Assembly (NCBI RefSeq): GCF_010389155.1
Contig: NC_057764.1
Location: forward strand, 14,756,001 to 14,820,000
Direction: 5' to 3'
DNA: 64,000 nucleotides
Source of the DNA: Erigeron canadensis
Taxonomy: Eukaryota; Streptophyta; Magnoliopsida; Asterales; Asteraceae
The translations under genes and the position numbers were made by a program. The notes under the pieces were generated by a model. It was not told where the DNA came from, searched no databases, and saw only the letters and a program-made list of their open reading frames with translations. The stretch's first letter is position 1, and the number at the start of each line of letters is the position of its first letter. Of the stretch, positions 10,078 through 20,989 are shown in pieces.

Positions 10078-12010
10078 AAGTCAAGGTTTCTTTCATCCGA
10101 GTAAATGGTCAGATTGAAGATAATTAAAACTATGGAGACGATGAACATGATGAAAATGAATTTGCACCACTTGATAAATCTGGTGATGAGGCACCTTATA
10201 CAAGTGATGATACCATCGACAGATATAGCGTTGATGGAGATGTCTCTAGGGATGAAGAAGACGAAGGGGTGGGACGTGTACAAGGTCCCTTGGAGCAGCA
10301 ACAACAACATAATCTTGAAGCTGATGATGACGATCGTCTTATGGTATTCAACGAAGTTGATAAAGAGATGATATTTTGGTCCAAAGAAAGAAATGTGATA
10401 AAAAAGGAAAGGTTTTTCAAAGCAAGGTCGTACTTGTATGCGCTGTTAGGCTTTGGAACATAAGAGAAAACAGAGAACTTATTGTTCAAGATACGAGGCC
10501 ACGTTATTCGAAAGCATAGTGCATGACCAGATAGAAGAGTTATCATGGTGTTATGGACCAGGTTCCATGTAGGTGGGGTGTAATTGGATCTTGCAGAAAT
10601 AATTCAGGATTGTTTTGCTGTGAAACACATCCAAGTACAAGTTAAAGAAACTTTCAATGTCAATGTGAGCTGCGCCAAGGCGTGGAATGCCCAAATATGT
10701 TGCTGAATTAAAGCATACTAATCCAGAGACCATTTTGGAATGGCTCCATTATCCAAGTAGTTCAAGCGACATACAAACATTCAAGTGTGTTTTTTGCACA
10801 TTCAGACCGTCGATTAGAGCATTCAAACGTTGTATTTCAATGATCTTTGTCAATGGCACTTATTTGAAAGGCAACTACAAAGGTAAGTTGCTAACTTTAG
10901 TCACGAAGAACGCCAATGGACAATTATTACATGTCTCTTTTGCCTTGGTTGATGAAGAATCGAATGAAAGTTGGGGATGGTTTTTACAACTCTTTCAAGA
11001 GCACATCGGATCGCACCGGCCGGGTTATTTGTGTATTGTTTCATACTGTCACCAAGGCATACTTAATGCAGTGAACAACATGGAAGAGTGGCATCATCGA
11101 TATAGTTTGATGCACGTTTGTAGCAATGTCATGTCGAAATTCAAGAACAAGCGTGTCAAAAATTTGACTTGGGTGGTAGGTTCCACATCCCAACAAGCCA
11201 ATTATTATTGGGTGGTCAATGAAATCAAAGGTGAAAATGATAATGTTTGGCCCTATTTGAGAAATATTGGTTTGGTTAAGTGGACTTTAAGGAACGACAC
11301 GAGACTGTTTCATTAGGGTAACCTAACAACAAAAATTGTCGAGAGCCAAAACAATATCCTTGGTTTGGTTTAACTCGTACGCTACCTATAAGAGCTTTAA
11401 CTGAGGCCACTTTCAATTGGACAAGAGACCATTTTGTCAAGCAATACCGGAAGGCCAACAATTGGAACCTACCACTAGCTCGTAAAATGTGGGAGGTTTA
11501 TCAGATGCGTGAAAGAGCCACAACAACCCATAGGGTGGAAGTTTATGATGAACATCAAGGTTTATACACGGTAAGAACAAACCAAAGAAATGCAAATGGC
11601 GAGTACATATACAATGTTGTCATGCAAGAAAATAGGAAAAAATTCTCATGTGGTTGTTGGCAACATCAAAGGTTTCCATGTTTTGATGCCATTGCTGTTT
11701 GTGGATTTAGACGGGAGGGAGCTGGTAATCTTCCAAATAAGAGGCACTCAACCAGGATGTGGATACATCAGTATAATGTTGCACTTGCTCCCCCCAAGAC
11801 GTTCATTACTAAGCAGAGGTAGACTGGAAGATCCAAGGAGACCCAGCAAAGCTGGTCACGCATAGGGGTAGGAGACGTACAAGACGGTACCCTAACGAGA
11901 TGGATGAGAGTTCTACCAGCAAATCTTCAACCTTAAGACAACAAGCAAGATGTGGCCTTTGCAATGGATTTGGTAATAATAGGAAAACATGCACTCAACA
12001 ATATAGATAA
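10078..12010 (+). pseudogene. Mutator-like (MULE/MuDR) transposase pseudogene, copy A
   Basis: A cut-and-paste transposase acting in the nucleus. In order: an acidic N-terminal stretch (about 10120-10440), a MuDR-type segment ending RENRELIVQDTRPRYSKA in pieces, then the MULE catalytic domain in the open frame 10687-11316, including FVNGTYLKGNYKGKLLTLVT and NESWGWFLQLF. TTKIVES lies near 11330. A SWIM region follows (11487-11822, FSCGCWQHQRFPCFDAIAV), then a terminal knuckle CGLCNGFGNNRKTC near 11948-11990. Several stops and frameshifts split it. The SWIM histidine appears as Asp and the knuckle histidine as Asn, so both zinc sites are damaged. Terminal inverted repeats were not found. Confidence 0.85.
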
Positions 12011-12182
12011 TCTTTTTATCTGTTTTCTTTATTGTGTGTACTTTTTATCTGATTTTCTTATTGTGTGTTTAAAATTGAATTTATGGGTTCTTGTAATATA
12101 ACAATTTTGAATATCAATTTTCTATGTTTTTTATTACATGTTCTTGTCACATTATAATCAAAAACATAAAAAACCAACAAAA

Positions 12183-12482
12183 TGTAACACCCCGACTAAG
12201 GCGGAATCACGAAGTGCCACAGAACGACATGGTACAAAATATTTAAAGATAAAACATCAACACAAAGTTTCAAATGTCATTCAAATTCAAAAGATAATAA
12301 GTTTAAGTTGACGTTTAAGATACATTACATAACCATAATCCATGAATAAAAAGGCAAATCGTTTGCATTACAAGTCCAACGACCAACAAGCAACATAATC
12401 CATGAGGCGGTCCAAAAAGCTAACTTACTGCTCTAGACCTGGAATGTATGAATGAAAAGTGTCAACTACGAGAGTTGAGTGA
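12183..12482 (-). mobile_element. LTR2 fragment, minus orientation (copy A)
   Basis: It starts TGTAACACCCCGACTAAGG in plus reading and matches the reverse complement of about 57495-57808, the outer end of the 3.2-kb LTR2. Homology breaks at GTTGAGTGA near 12482, where a gypsy leader begins. In copy B the rest of the same LTR resumes at 39442. The 170 bp between the MULE and this LTR show nothing recognisable. Confidence 0.8.
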
Positions 12483-13169
12483 CCTAAAGTGTGGTCCAAA
12501 AAGCTAACATAACCATTTCAACTTAAATATCATTTTAAATCCAATTAACTTTCGACAGCTAAAGTGCGGTCCAAATCTAACACCTACATCCATTGCACTA
12601 GCGATGTATGTGTACAGGGTGTACCAGCGGCTAACCCTCCACACCCCTAGTACATCTAATGCAAGGTCGGATCACGGTACTGGTATGCTCTCTAGGTATT
12701 GGCAAAGGTATGTATATAGGGTGTACCAGCGGCTAACCCTCCACCCGACCAACACCCATTGAACATCCCAGGATTGCTACCACACTCTAACCATCTTAGG
12801 CACGATCCATGTTGCTATCAAGTCCATAGAAAATATACCACACGCGAAAAGTTGATCAGGCTTTTCTGTGATGATATATCGCCGTACTTCCATGCTAACA
12901 ACACGTCATTTCGGTAACTTATTATCATTTTTTAAAGTTTAACACATCTCATAGTTCGAATACCAATAACATGAATACATGTGGCAAGGTAGCATGGTTC
13001 TAAGGTCTGCGCATGAATGAATACAATAGCAGGGATATCGTAGATATAGATATGATTCATAGAGATTGAATGCACACATAATTCCTATCATGCATGCTAC
13101 GTGCGGTTCCTAAGTTATAGTCTAGGAAAATCCACCTAATTCACTATAACCACGGCTCTGATACCAATC
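12483..13169 (-). mobile_element. Gypsy leader fragment with PBS
   Basis: Untranslated leader of the LTR1 gypsy family, nearly identical to 20331-20989. It contains a duplicated phrase GTGTACCAGCGGCTAACCCT (about 12618 and 12722). The PBS complement is at 13155-13166 (TGGTATCAGAGC on minus), 3 nt from LTR1. It shows that LTR1-A also served as a 5' LTR for a second, now deleted, element body on the left. Confidence 0.75.
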
Positions 13170-13650
13170 TGTAACACCCCGACAGCGGCGAAAAACTCGG
13201 GATGTAAGATAAAGCACACGCGCACATGGGTGTTACATAGGAACAACTAAATGAGTGCATAGGATAAGCATAAATAGTCGATTTCATAATCAACTAAGCA
13301 TAAGAGTAGTCATCACTCATAGGTCCAACCAAGCATTCGATAAATGATGTTAAGTTCCTACGCAGGGGAAACGATTAGGCATATTGCCAACAAACATAAA
13401 CGAAAGCATGCAAACTCCAAAACCTAGCCTGCAGTCTGCTAAGAGTCCCATGCTACCAATCCTAGCCACGATTTGCTTGAATACCTGAAAGGAATATTTA
13501 AACGAGTCAACACAAAGGTTGGTGAGTTTGTAGGTTTGAAAACATTAGTAATTTTATATGAATATGATTTATGCCGTCAATAGAATACGAGGATGAATTA
13601 GTATGATGTGGCTAGAGACCAACTTTGCACATAAGTATGAGTATTTATAT

Positions 13651-13785
13651 AATCGTGCACTCACAGTCATAAACATGACATGGCTAGTATGTATCAATCG
13701 TGCACTCACAGTCATAAACATGACATGGCTAGTATGTATCAATCGTGCACTCACAGTCATAAACATGACATGGCTAGTATGTCAC
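13651..13785. repeat. 45-bp minisatellite in LTR1-A, 3 copies
   Basis: Unit AATCGTGCACTCACAGTCAT plus 25 bp, starting at 13651, 13696 and 13741. LTR1-B has three full copies plus one degenerate copy; LTR1-C has two plus one degenerate. The copy number therefore changes between LTRs of the same family. Confidence 0.9.
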
Positions 13786-14351
13786 AAAGTAGTCTAACAG
13801 CCATAGAATAACAATGAAAGCAGTTACGGCATATATAAAAGCATATTTTGTATTCCTTTCACCCCAAAACATAAGTAAAGAAAAAGGGGCTACGAAGACT
13901 CACAGCGATCTGGTACAAGCACAGTTTGTATGTACAGAGAATAAGCAGAGATAGAAAGGTTTTATCTATCGAAACCTAAGTACGTCTTGTTGGAAACCTA
14001 TATACAAGTCATTGATCATAAATAAGCATACGTATTAGTTCTTGTGATTAATTACCATTGTAGTGTTCTTGATGAACTGATGATTTGGTCCTTAAAGATC
14101 CTTGAACGTTTTGACTCAAAAAGAGTTTGAATGATCACACACACATATGTAGTTATAATGGTAATGTGTTGAACATGTCGTTAATAATGATTTTCTTGTC
14201 TTAAGAACTTAGTTTGATCGACCATAGAACTTGTGTTTTAAATGATTTAGATGAATTATGAGTTTTAATGTACTGGTCTAGTGGTTAAGTACAAGATCTA
14301 GTTAATTTAAGTTCAAGCATGCCAAGTTATAAAACAAGATCGTTTTGTGTC

Positions 14352-14491
14352 AAGATCTTCCTGGCAAGATCGTCCTGGCAAGATCGTCCTGGTAAGATCT
14401 TCCTGGCAAGATCGTCCTGGCAAGATCTTCTTGGCAAGATCGTCCTGGCAAGATCTTCCTGGCAAGATCGTCCTGGCAAGATCTTCCAAGC
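14352..14491. repeat. 14-bp minisatellite in LTR1-A, 10 copies
   Basis: Unit AAGATCKTCCTGGC, with T and G mostly alternating at the seventh base so that a 28-bp dimer is visible. There are ten copies here, nine in LTR1-C and seven in LTR1-B. Confidence 0.93.
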
Positions 14492-15537
14492 GCCAAGAAC
14501 AATTGTTTGAGCAAAACCAATCTAGAAGATTAGTTACCCAAGAAGTGTCATCACAACATCACAACACAACCTTCACACGAGATCGAACGAGCAATCAAGA
14601 GAGAACAAAGGCTGCCCTAGGACGATCTTGGTCTCAAGATCGTCCTATCTGGGCCGTTTCAAAAGCAAGAACAAGTACAAGATCAGCAACAAGGTCTACA
14701 TCGATTTCAGGACATGTTAGAACATGGCTCTAGTACGTATATGCACAATAACACTAACCAATAACACTTTTACTGAATACAAGATCAAATATAACCTAAA
14801 AAAGTCGTGGCACATCAAGAACAAGTTGTACCTTCATATTTAAAAATGGGTTTTGTAGATTAAAGCATGTTATGACTCAAATTTGTTCATAAAAATGTTA
14901 CTAAACACATTTAGACACAAACCCATTAACTATTAACACGATTTTCATTCAAAAGTTGGACCAAATCATCAAGAACATAAACTTGAAAAAGTACATTTTT
15001 AATTTGATCAAAAACCCATAAATTGTTGTTGTTACCTGAGATTTGATTCCAGAAATATGTTTTGATTATCACAAGGATGCTAAAAGTACAAACGATTTTG
15101 GCTTAACAACCCAAAATCAAAAGATGATTTTAGTGTGTGTTTATGGTGGCTGCACTATGTGTTTTAGAGAGAGAGAGAGAAGAAAGATGGAGAAGAGAAT
15201 GAATAGTGGTTTCTCTCTCAAGGGTTTCCATTCCCTTTCTTTTTATACCTTTCTCATAATTAATGAACTCAATAAATGCAAGGACCATTTGCGAACATTT
15301 TGAACTAAAACTTTTATGAACACAAACGTTTATGAAGCGAACTTTAATATTTCGTTGAACTTAATCATGAACTCGTCCAATAAATCAAGACTTAAGATCA
15401 TATTGACTTTCATATAAGCACATATTTTAAGTCTAAAGCACGTCAAGAACTTGGATAAATTGAACTGTCTAATCGTTCTAATAGCGACAGTACAATTCTA
15501 GAAACTTATTTAAAACATTTCTAAGACGGTTGTTACA

Positions 15538-15771
15538 TTCTCCCCTACTTAAAGGAATTTCGTCCCGAAATTCAGATTTCACGTCACGCTTCAAGTTTCT
15601 ATTGCACACCAAGTTTACAAGCATCAAGTTGCATGTTAAATTTCAAGTATGGTATCACACGTTGAGTAGCAAGTAGCATATTTCACATCGAGTTTCAAGC
15701 ATTACATCGCATAGCAAGTGTCAAGTTAGGCACTATGTCTTTAGGTTTACTTGCTAGTTTGAGGTATCGAG
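15538..15771 (-). other. Gypsy 3' untranslated region and PPT
   Basis: On the minus strand AAGTAGGGGAGAA abuts LTR1-A (15538-15550) and acts as the polypurine tract. Upstream is a non-coding stretch with many CAAGTTTCAAG-like words between the pol stop and the PPT. Confidence 0.75.
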
Positions 15772-16316
15772 TTAAGTAAATAACTGTGGATACTTAAGCT
15801 TCATTTGATCTTCTCGCTCCCAAGTAAACTCTGGGCCTCTACGGGAGTTCCAACGAACTTTCACAATGGTATACTTATGTCTCTTGAGCTTTTTGACTTC
15901 TCGTTCCAAAATTTCAACGGGTTCTTCTTTGAAGCTTAGATTACTATCTACTCGTATCTCATTCAAAGGAACATATGTTGCTTCATCAGCCAGACACTTC
16001 TTGAGGTTCGATACGTGAAAAACATTGTGTACGTTACTCAAATCTTGGGGAAGTTTCAAGAGGTAAGCTACTGCGCCAACACGTTCTACAATCCCAAACG
16101 GTCCAACATATCTTGGAGCTAGTTTCCCTTTCTTTATGAATCTGACTACGCCCTTCCAAGGCGAACTTTAAGCATCACTCGATCACCAACCTGAAACTCT
16201 AAAAGTTTCCTTCGGTTATCTGCATATTTCTTTTGTCTGTTTCTTGTTTTCAGGAGGTTCTCCTTTATTTGAGCAACCTTTTCTGTAGTTTCAAGAATCA
16301 TTTCTGGACCTATTAA
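15772..16316 (-). pseudogene. Gypsy pol C-terminus: integrase tail and chromodomain-like end
   Basis: The open frame to 16059 carries NVFHVSNLKKCLADEATYVP and then a divergent chromodomain-like end (VKKLKRHKYTIVKVRWNSRR ... GPEFTWERED ... KYPQLF). This end directs chromovirus integrases to chromatin. The frame extends upstream to a small indel near 16165, beyond which VGDRVMLKV and GPEMILETTEKVAQIKENLL are readable in another frame. A stop at 16317-16319 separates it from the catalytic integrase. The tail and the long LTRs suggest a Tekay-like chromovirus. Confidence 0.8.
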
Positions 16317-17477
16317 TTACATGTCTCTGACTTCGTGCCATGCAAGCGGGGATCGACATTTTCTTCCATATAAAACCTCAAAAGGCGGACACCCAATACT
16401 TGCATGATAACTGTTGTTATATGAGAATTCGACTAGTGGAAGGTGAGTATCCCAACTTCCTCCAAAATCTATGATGCATGCTCTTAGCATGTCTTCTAGA
16501 GTCTGAATCGTCCTCTCACTCTGTCCGTCTGACTGTGGATGGTAGGCTATGCTCATATCGATACGTGTTCCCAAGGCTCGTTGCAACGATTTCCAAAATC
16601 CCGAGGTAAATTGACTATCCCTATCACTAATGATTGATACTGGAACGCCGTGTTTAGCTACAATCTCCTTAAGATATAGACGTACATACTGCTCCATTGA
16701 GTAAACTTCACGTACGGGTATGAAATGCGCTGACTTGGTCAGTTGATCTACCACCACCCATATTGCATCCTTACCACTACTCGTTCTTGGTAACTTTGTG
16801 ACAAAATCCATAGTAATCTTTTCCCACTTCCAACTGGGAAGCTCTGGTTGCGTTAACAGCCCTCCTGGCTTCTTATGTTCTGCCTTAACCTTCAAGCACG
16901 TTAGGCACTTGCTCACATAAACCGCCACATCGTTCTTCATTCCTGGCCACCAAAATAGATCTCGCAAGTCTTGATACATCTTATCTGTCCCTGGGTGGAT
17001 AGAATATCTTGCTTTGTGTGCTTCATCCATTACCAGCTTCCTTAGTCCTCCATACATTGGTATCCACAATCGATCGCAAAAATACAGCCCTCCATCATCT
17101 CTTTGAGCGAACTGTTCTATCATACCTCCCAATCCTTCTCTATCAATATTCTCTTTCTTGTTTGCTTCTACTTGTGCCCCAATCACTTTATCTTTCAAAC
17201 TGTTGTGCACGGTAATGCTCATGGCTCTAATTCGTTTTGGCCTAACTCTCTCCTTCCTACTCAAGGCGTCTGCTACTACATTTGCCTTTCCGGGATGATA
17301 TCGAATCTCACAATCGTAGTTGCTAAACAACTCTAGCCATCGTCTCTGGCGCATATTAAGATCTTTCTGAGTGAAGATATGCTGAAGGCTCTTATGATCC
17401 GTGTATATCACGCTCTTTGTCCCGTACAGATAGTGCCTCCAACATTTGAGTGCAAAAACGATAGCTCCCAACTCCAA
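16317..17477 (-). pseudogene. Gypsy pol: RNase H end and integrase
   Basis: A 386-codon open segment. RNase H remnant: [20 protein letters not shown] and [15 protein letters not shown]. Integrase: HHCC zinc finger ([10 protein letters not shown] ... [11 protein letters not shown]) and catalytic DDE triad with [16 protein letters not shown] and [13 protein letters not shown]. The catalytic residues look intact, but the segment is isolated by stops on both sides, so the polyprotein is dead. It inserts cDNA into the host genome in the intact family. Confidence 0.9.
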
Positions 17478-17570
17478 ATCGTGAGTCGTGTAATTCTTCT
17501 CATGAATCTTCAGTTGACGAGAGGCATATGCAATAACCTTGCCTTGCTACATCAGCACACATCCTAAGCC

Positions 17571-18628
17571 TTAACTCGACGCGTTGCAATAAACGATAAA
17601 ATCATCGGTTCCTTCTGGAAGACTTAAGACCGGTGCATTACATAACTTCTCCTTCAAGATTCTAAAAGCTTCTTCTTGTTTCTCTCCCCAATCGAAACTT
17701 CTATCCTTGTGGGTCAACAGTGTAAGAGGTTGTGCGATCTTTGAGGAGTTCTCGATAAATCGTCGGTAGTAGTCTGCTAATCTGAGAAACTGTCTAATCT
17801 CCGTCGGTGTCTCTGGTCTTCTCCAATCCTCTACTGCTTCTATCTTGCTGGGATCAACCTTTATTCCATCCTTGTCGACTACATGACCCAAAAACTTCAC
17901 CTCTTCTAACCAAAATTCACATTTCGAGAACTTTCCACACAACTTTTCAGTCCTCAGAAGTTCTAAAGCTTCTCTCAGATGGACTTCATGTTCTTTCTTA
18001 GTCTTTGAGTAGATAAGAATATCGTCAATGAAAACAATGATGGACTGATCTAGATAGGGTTTGCATACGCGATTCATCAGGTCCATGAAAACGGCAGGCG
18101 CATTCGTTAATCCAAATGGCATCACCAAGAACTCAAAGTGCCCATATCTCGTGCTAAACGCTGTTTTTGGTACGTCTTCTTCACGGACTCTTAACTGGTG
18201 GTAGCCTGATCGAAGATCGATCTTAGAGAAGTATTTTGCGCCTTGCAACTGATCAAATAAATCATCAATGCGCGGTAAAGGATATCGATTCTTAACGGTT
18301 AACTTGTTTAACTCACGATAATCGATGCACATGCGAAAAGACCTGTCTTTCTTCTTGACGAATAATACCGGTGCACCACATGGTGAAGTACTCGGTCAAA
18401 TGAATCCCTTGTCTTGTAACTCTTGCAACTGTGTCGCGAGTTCTTGCATATCAGAAGGAGCTAAACGATATGGTGCCTTTGCTACAGGAGTTGCATTAGG
18501 TAAGAGATGGATTCGGAATTCAACTTGTCGAGATGGAGGCAGTCCCTGAATATCATCAGGAAATACATCGGGAGGACTATCGGAATATTTGCTAGTTTGA
18601 TTACTTCAGTTGTCGTACACATCACACT
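17571..18628 (-). pseudogene. Gypsy pol: reverse transcriptase
   Basis: Open from 18332 to 17571, with [49 protein letters not shown] and the catalytic box [10 protein letters not shown], then the tether [10 protein letters not shown]. The upstream linker ([23 protein letters not shown]) is readable to about 18560 through a TGA near 18396. A frameshift lies before the protease. Between 17571 and 17477 there are stops inside the start of RNase H, so RT and RNase H are uncoupled. Confidence 0.9.
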
Positions 18629-18976
18629 TCATTTGGTTGACTCAGATCGTTCACCTTGGATCTCTAGTAAGCCTTCCCCACTTAAGGGGTAACTAAGGAT
18701 TTTTGCGCGACATACAATGGTTGGATCTATGAGGGATAAGCAATCCATCCCCACTATTACATCAAAACTACCCATATCAAATGGGACTAAGTCTATATAG
18801 TATGAATGAGTATCAAATGTTAGCACGCATTTAGGCACAACTTGGTCAAGTTTAGTGATTCCACCACTAGCTACCTCTATTTCATAATATGCATGTGTAC
18901 GAATGGGTTTCACGTTAATAGTGCACACAAAGTTAGTAGAGATAAAGGTGTAGTCAGCACCCGAATCGAATAACAC
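18629..18976 (-). pseudogene. Gypsy aspartic protease
   Basis: 115 codons with the retroviral-type active site LFDSGADYTFIST and the downstream [20 protein letters not shown] motif typical of plant gypsy proteases. It is joined by frameshift to RT. The upstream gag that should feed into it is missing. Confidence 0.85.
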
Positions 18977-19363
18977 AGTAGCTAAATGGTTGTTTTAAAG
19001 AAAAGTACTGGTAACAAAGTTTAGGTCATTATCTGTCTTTATTTGTAACAAGTATACATGTAGCAAGTTTCCTCATTCAGACTACAAATATAGTTAGTAA
19101 ACACAATTTAAACTTAGTTCCTGAATCAACTAATGCGTTCGAAAATTGATTATTCGTAATAGAGTGCATTAGTTTCTTCAAATTTTGACGGCCAACGAAA
19201 CTAAAAATATTCTTTAAACAGTCAGACATACATTCTTAGGATATATTTGACCATTGTCATGAATCCAAAAAGGAGAAAACGGTAAGTCAGTAGCACCCAA
19301 GCTACACAATCTTTATTACAAGATTCCAAACTAAAAGTTCAAATGCTAGGATCTACTTGAGCA
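18977..19363 (-). other. Protease-upstream remnant, no intact gene
   Basis: The minus strand contains a second short protease-like phrase, NALVDSGTKF (about 19110-19140), upstream of the real protease. This could be a duplicated protease start or chance. No gag core or zinc knuckle is present. Confidence 0.35.
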
Positions 19364-19987
19364 TTAATTCACTAACACATGTGCCAATATCATGGCCACA
19401 ACTAAGATTGCAAAGCCCAAAGCCCATTCGAGACATTTCATCCTTTTCTCCATTTCTTCCCTCACTTTCTTCTCTTTAGCAGCATGTGTCCATAGTAACC
19501 CAACTTCATCATACGTCTGACGGATGTGCTGATGATGGTACTTAAACACTCGGGTATGATGTAGTAATCCAGTATCTAGCTCTCTGATACGACGAAGAAG
19601 CTCCTCTGGTATGACTCCAGCAGTGTGGTCAGTAGGAACCCCTATCACTGTACGCGATGAACCTTCCCCGTTTATCGCTTTCCTCATCAACTCCTCTTCT
19701 GACACATATTGTTCATTCACAAGGCAGTAGTTAACACCACTACTCACTTGATGATTATGTGGCAGGTATGGGTCATCATCAAAATGATGAGCGGGTTGTT
19801 CGTTCGTGCGTTGTTGGTAAGGTCTGATAGTCGATGAAGTCGACCTAGAGGCTACAGGGGTGGATCTTCGGGTATGGAAGGTGTTTATCGAATCGGAATT
19901 TCTCTGCTCAGTGTCACTTTCCTCCTCGATTGATTCCTGATTATGGGACACACGTGAGTTCAAATTCTGAGACATATTGATCTGCAT
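19364..19987 (-). CDS. Tail-anchored small ORF in the gag position of a gypsy element
   Basis: 207 codons from the first ATG (complement of 19985-19987), uninterrupted. The frame continues upstream without ATG. The N-terminal half is polar and Ser/Glu/Thr-rich (ESIEEESDTEQRNSD). The middle is helical (IPEELLRRIRELDTGLLHHT), followed by a charged coiled-coil-like stretch (AAKEKKVREEMEKRMK). It ends in one strongly hydrophobic segment, LGFAILVVAMILAHVL, four residues from the stop, the layout of a tail-anchored membrane protein. It lies between the leader and the protease where gag should be. I do not recognise the family. It may be an accessory ORF of a non-autonomous derivative. Confidence 0.55.
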   Translation of the reverse strand: MQINMSQNLNSRVSHNQESIEEESDTEQRNSDSINTFHTRRSTPVASRSTSSTIRPYQQRTNEQPAHHFDDDPYLPHNHQVSSGVNYCLVNEQYVSEEELMRKAINGEGSSRTVIGVPTDHTAGVIPEELLRRIRELDTGLLHHTRVFKYHHQHIRQTYDEVGLLWTHAAKEKKVREEMEKRMKCLEWALGFAILVVAMILAHVLVN

Positions 19988-20989
19988 GAGGGGAGAAGTC
20001 ACCGTTAAGCAAACTCGGTAGATCGGATACTTGTAAGAACGGTTAGTGTACTATTATCAAAAGGAGTGTGGATGTTAAAATCAGAAAAGTCCCTAAACGA
20101 GTATGATGCTACTTTATTTGTTTTCACGTGGATTCATTGCGCCCATCCTACTTTCTTATCTTCACGTGGAATGTAAATAGCTGACTCACTCCGAGTCATA
20201 CATGTCATTTGGCGTTACTTACTCTCAGCACACTCGTGTTAGTTTATAGAAATTTTCAATTAATTGTCAAGCATGAATAATACACATAATGAATCCAATA
20301 CATGAAAGATAGCTTGTAAGATAGATAACATAACCATTTCAACTTAAATCACATTTTAAATCCAATTAACTTTGAACAGCTAAAGTGCGGTCCGAATCTA
20401 ACACCTACATCCGTTGCACTAGCGGTGTATGTGTACAGGGTGTACCAGCGGCTAACCCTCCACACCCCTAGTACATCTAATGCAAGGTCGGATCACGGTA
20501 CTGGTATGCTCTCTAGGTATTGGCAAAGGTATGTATACAAGGTGTACCAACGGCTAACCCTCCACCCGACCAACACTCATTGAACATCCCAGGATTGCTA
20601 CCACACTCTAACCATCTTAGGCACGATCCATGTTGCTATCAAGTCCATAGAAAATATACCACACACGAAAAGTTGATCAGGCTTTCTGTGATGATATATC
20701 GCCGTACTTCCTTGCTAACAACACGTCATTTCGGTAACTTATTATCATTATTTTAAGTTTAACACATCTCATAGTTCGAATACCAATAGCATGAATACAC
20801 GTGGCAAGGTAGCATGGTTCTAAGGTCTGCGCATGAATGAATACAATAGCATGGATATCGTAGATATAGATAAGATTCATAGAGATTGAATGCACACATA
20901 ATTTCTATCATGCATGCTACGTGCGGTTCCTAAGTTATAGTCTAGGCAAATCCACCTAATTCACTATAACCACGGCTCTGATACCAATC
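19988..20989 (-). other. Gypsy 5' leader with PBS
   Basis: Untranslated leader of the minus-strand gypsy element. 20331-20989 matches 12483-13169 and 36404-37090. The PBS (TGGTATCAGAGC on minus) is at 20975-20986, 3 nt from LTR1-C. Nothing coding is seen between 20050 and 20330. Confidence 0.8.

Larger units (their letters stand above)
5108..15537. repeat. Large duplicated block, copy A
   Basis: This block matches 29095-39441 in the same orientation with only scattered substitutions and small indels. Homology starts at TGTTATGTCA and ends exactly at the last base of LTR1 (TGTTACA). Contents in order: promoter-like region, broken extra ORF, PPT, 551-bp LTR, MULE pseudogene, LTR2 fragment, gypsy leader with PBS, LTR1. 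Copy A continues into gypsy pol, whereas copy B continues into LTR2, so the right breakpoint is an LTR boundary. Confidence 0.9.
13170..15537 (-). mobile_element. LTR1, copy A (gypsy, 2.4 kb)
   Basis: 2,368 bp, TGTAACACCCC...TGTTACA in plus reading. It has a PBS and leader on its left and a PPT and pol on its right, so one LTR is shared by two element bodies in tandem. It contains two minisatellites (13651-13785 and 14352-14491) and an AG-rich run near 15166. No protein is encoded: the frames open across 14319-14733 are produced by the 14-bp repeat. LTR length and ends fit Tekay-like chromoviruses. Confidence 0.88.

Noticed and set aside
14352..14491. CRISPR-like array
   Set aside because: Units are contiguous with no unique spacers and lie inside a plant LTR; it is a minisatellite.
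14319..14733. Open frames across the LTR1-A minisatellite, and their counterparts at 22130-22530
   Set aside because: The 14-bp unit read in different frames gives repetitive LARSSWQDRPGK-type peptides. The frames differ in length between LTR copies and lie inside a non-coding LTR.
15043..15303. 86-codon plus-strand frame inside LTR1-A
   Set aside because: It lies in the LTR across an AG microsatellite. It is not maintained as a recognisable protein in LTR3.
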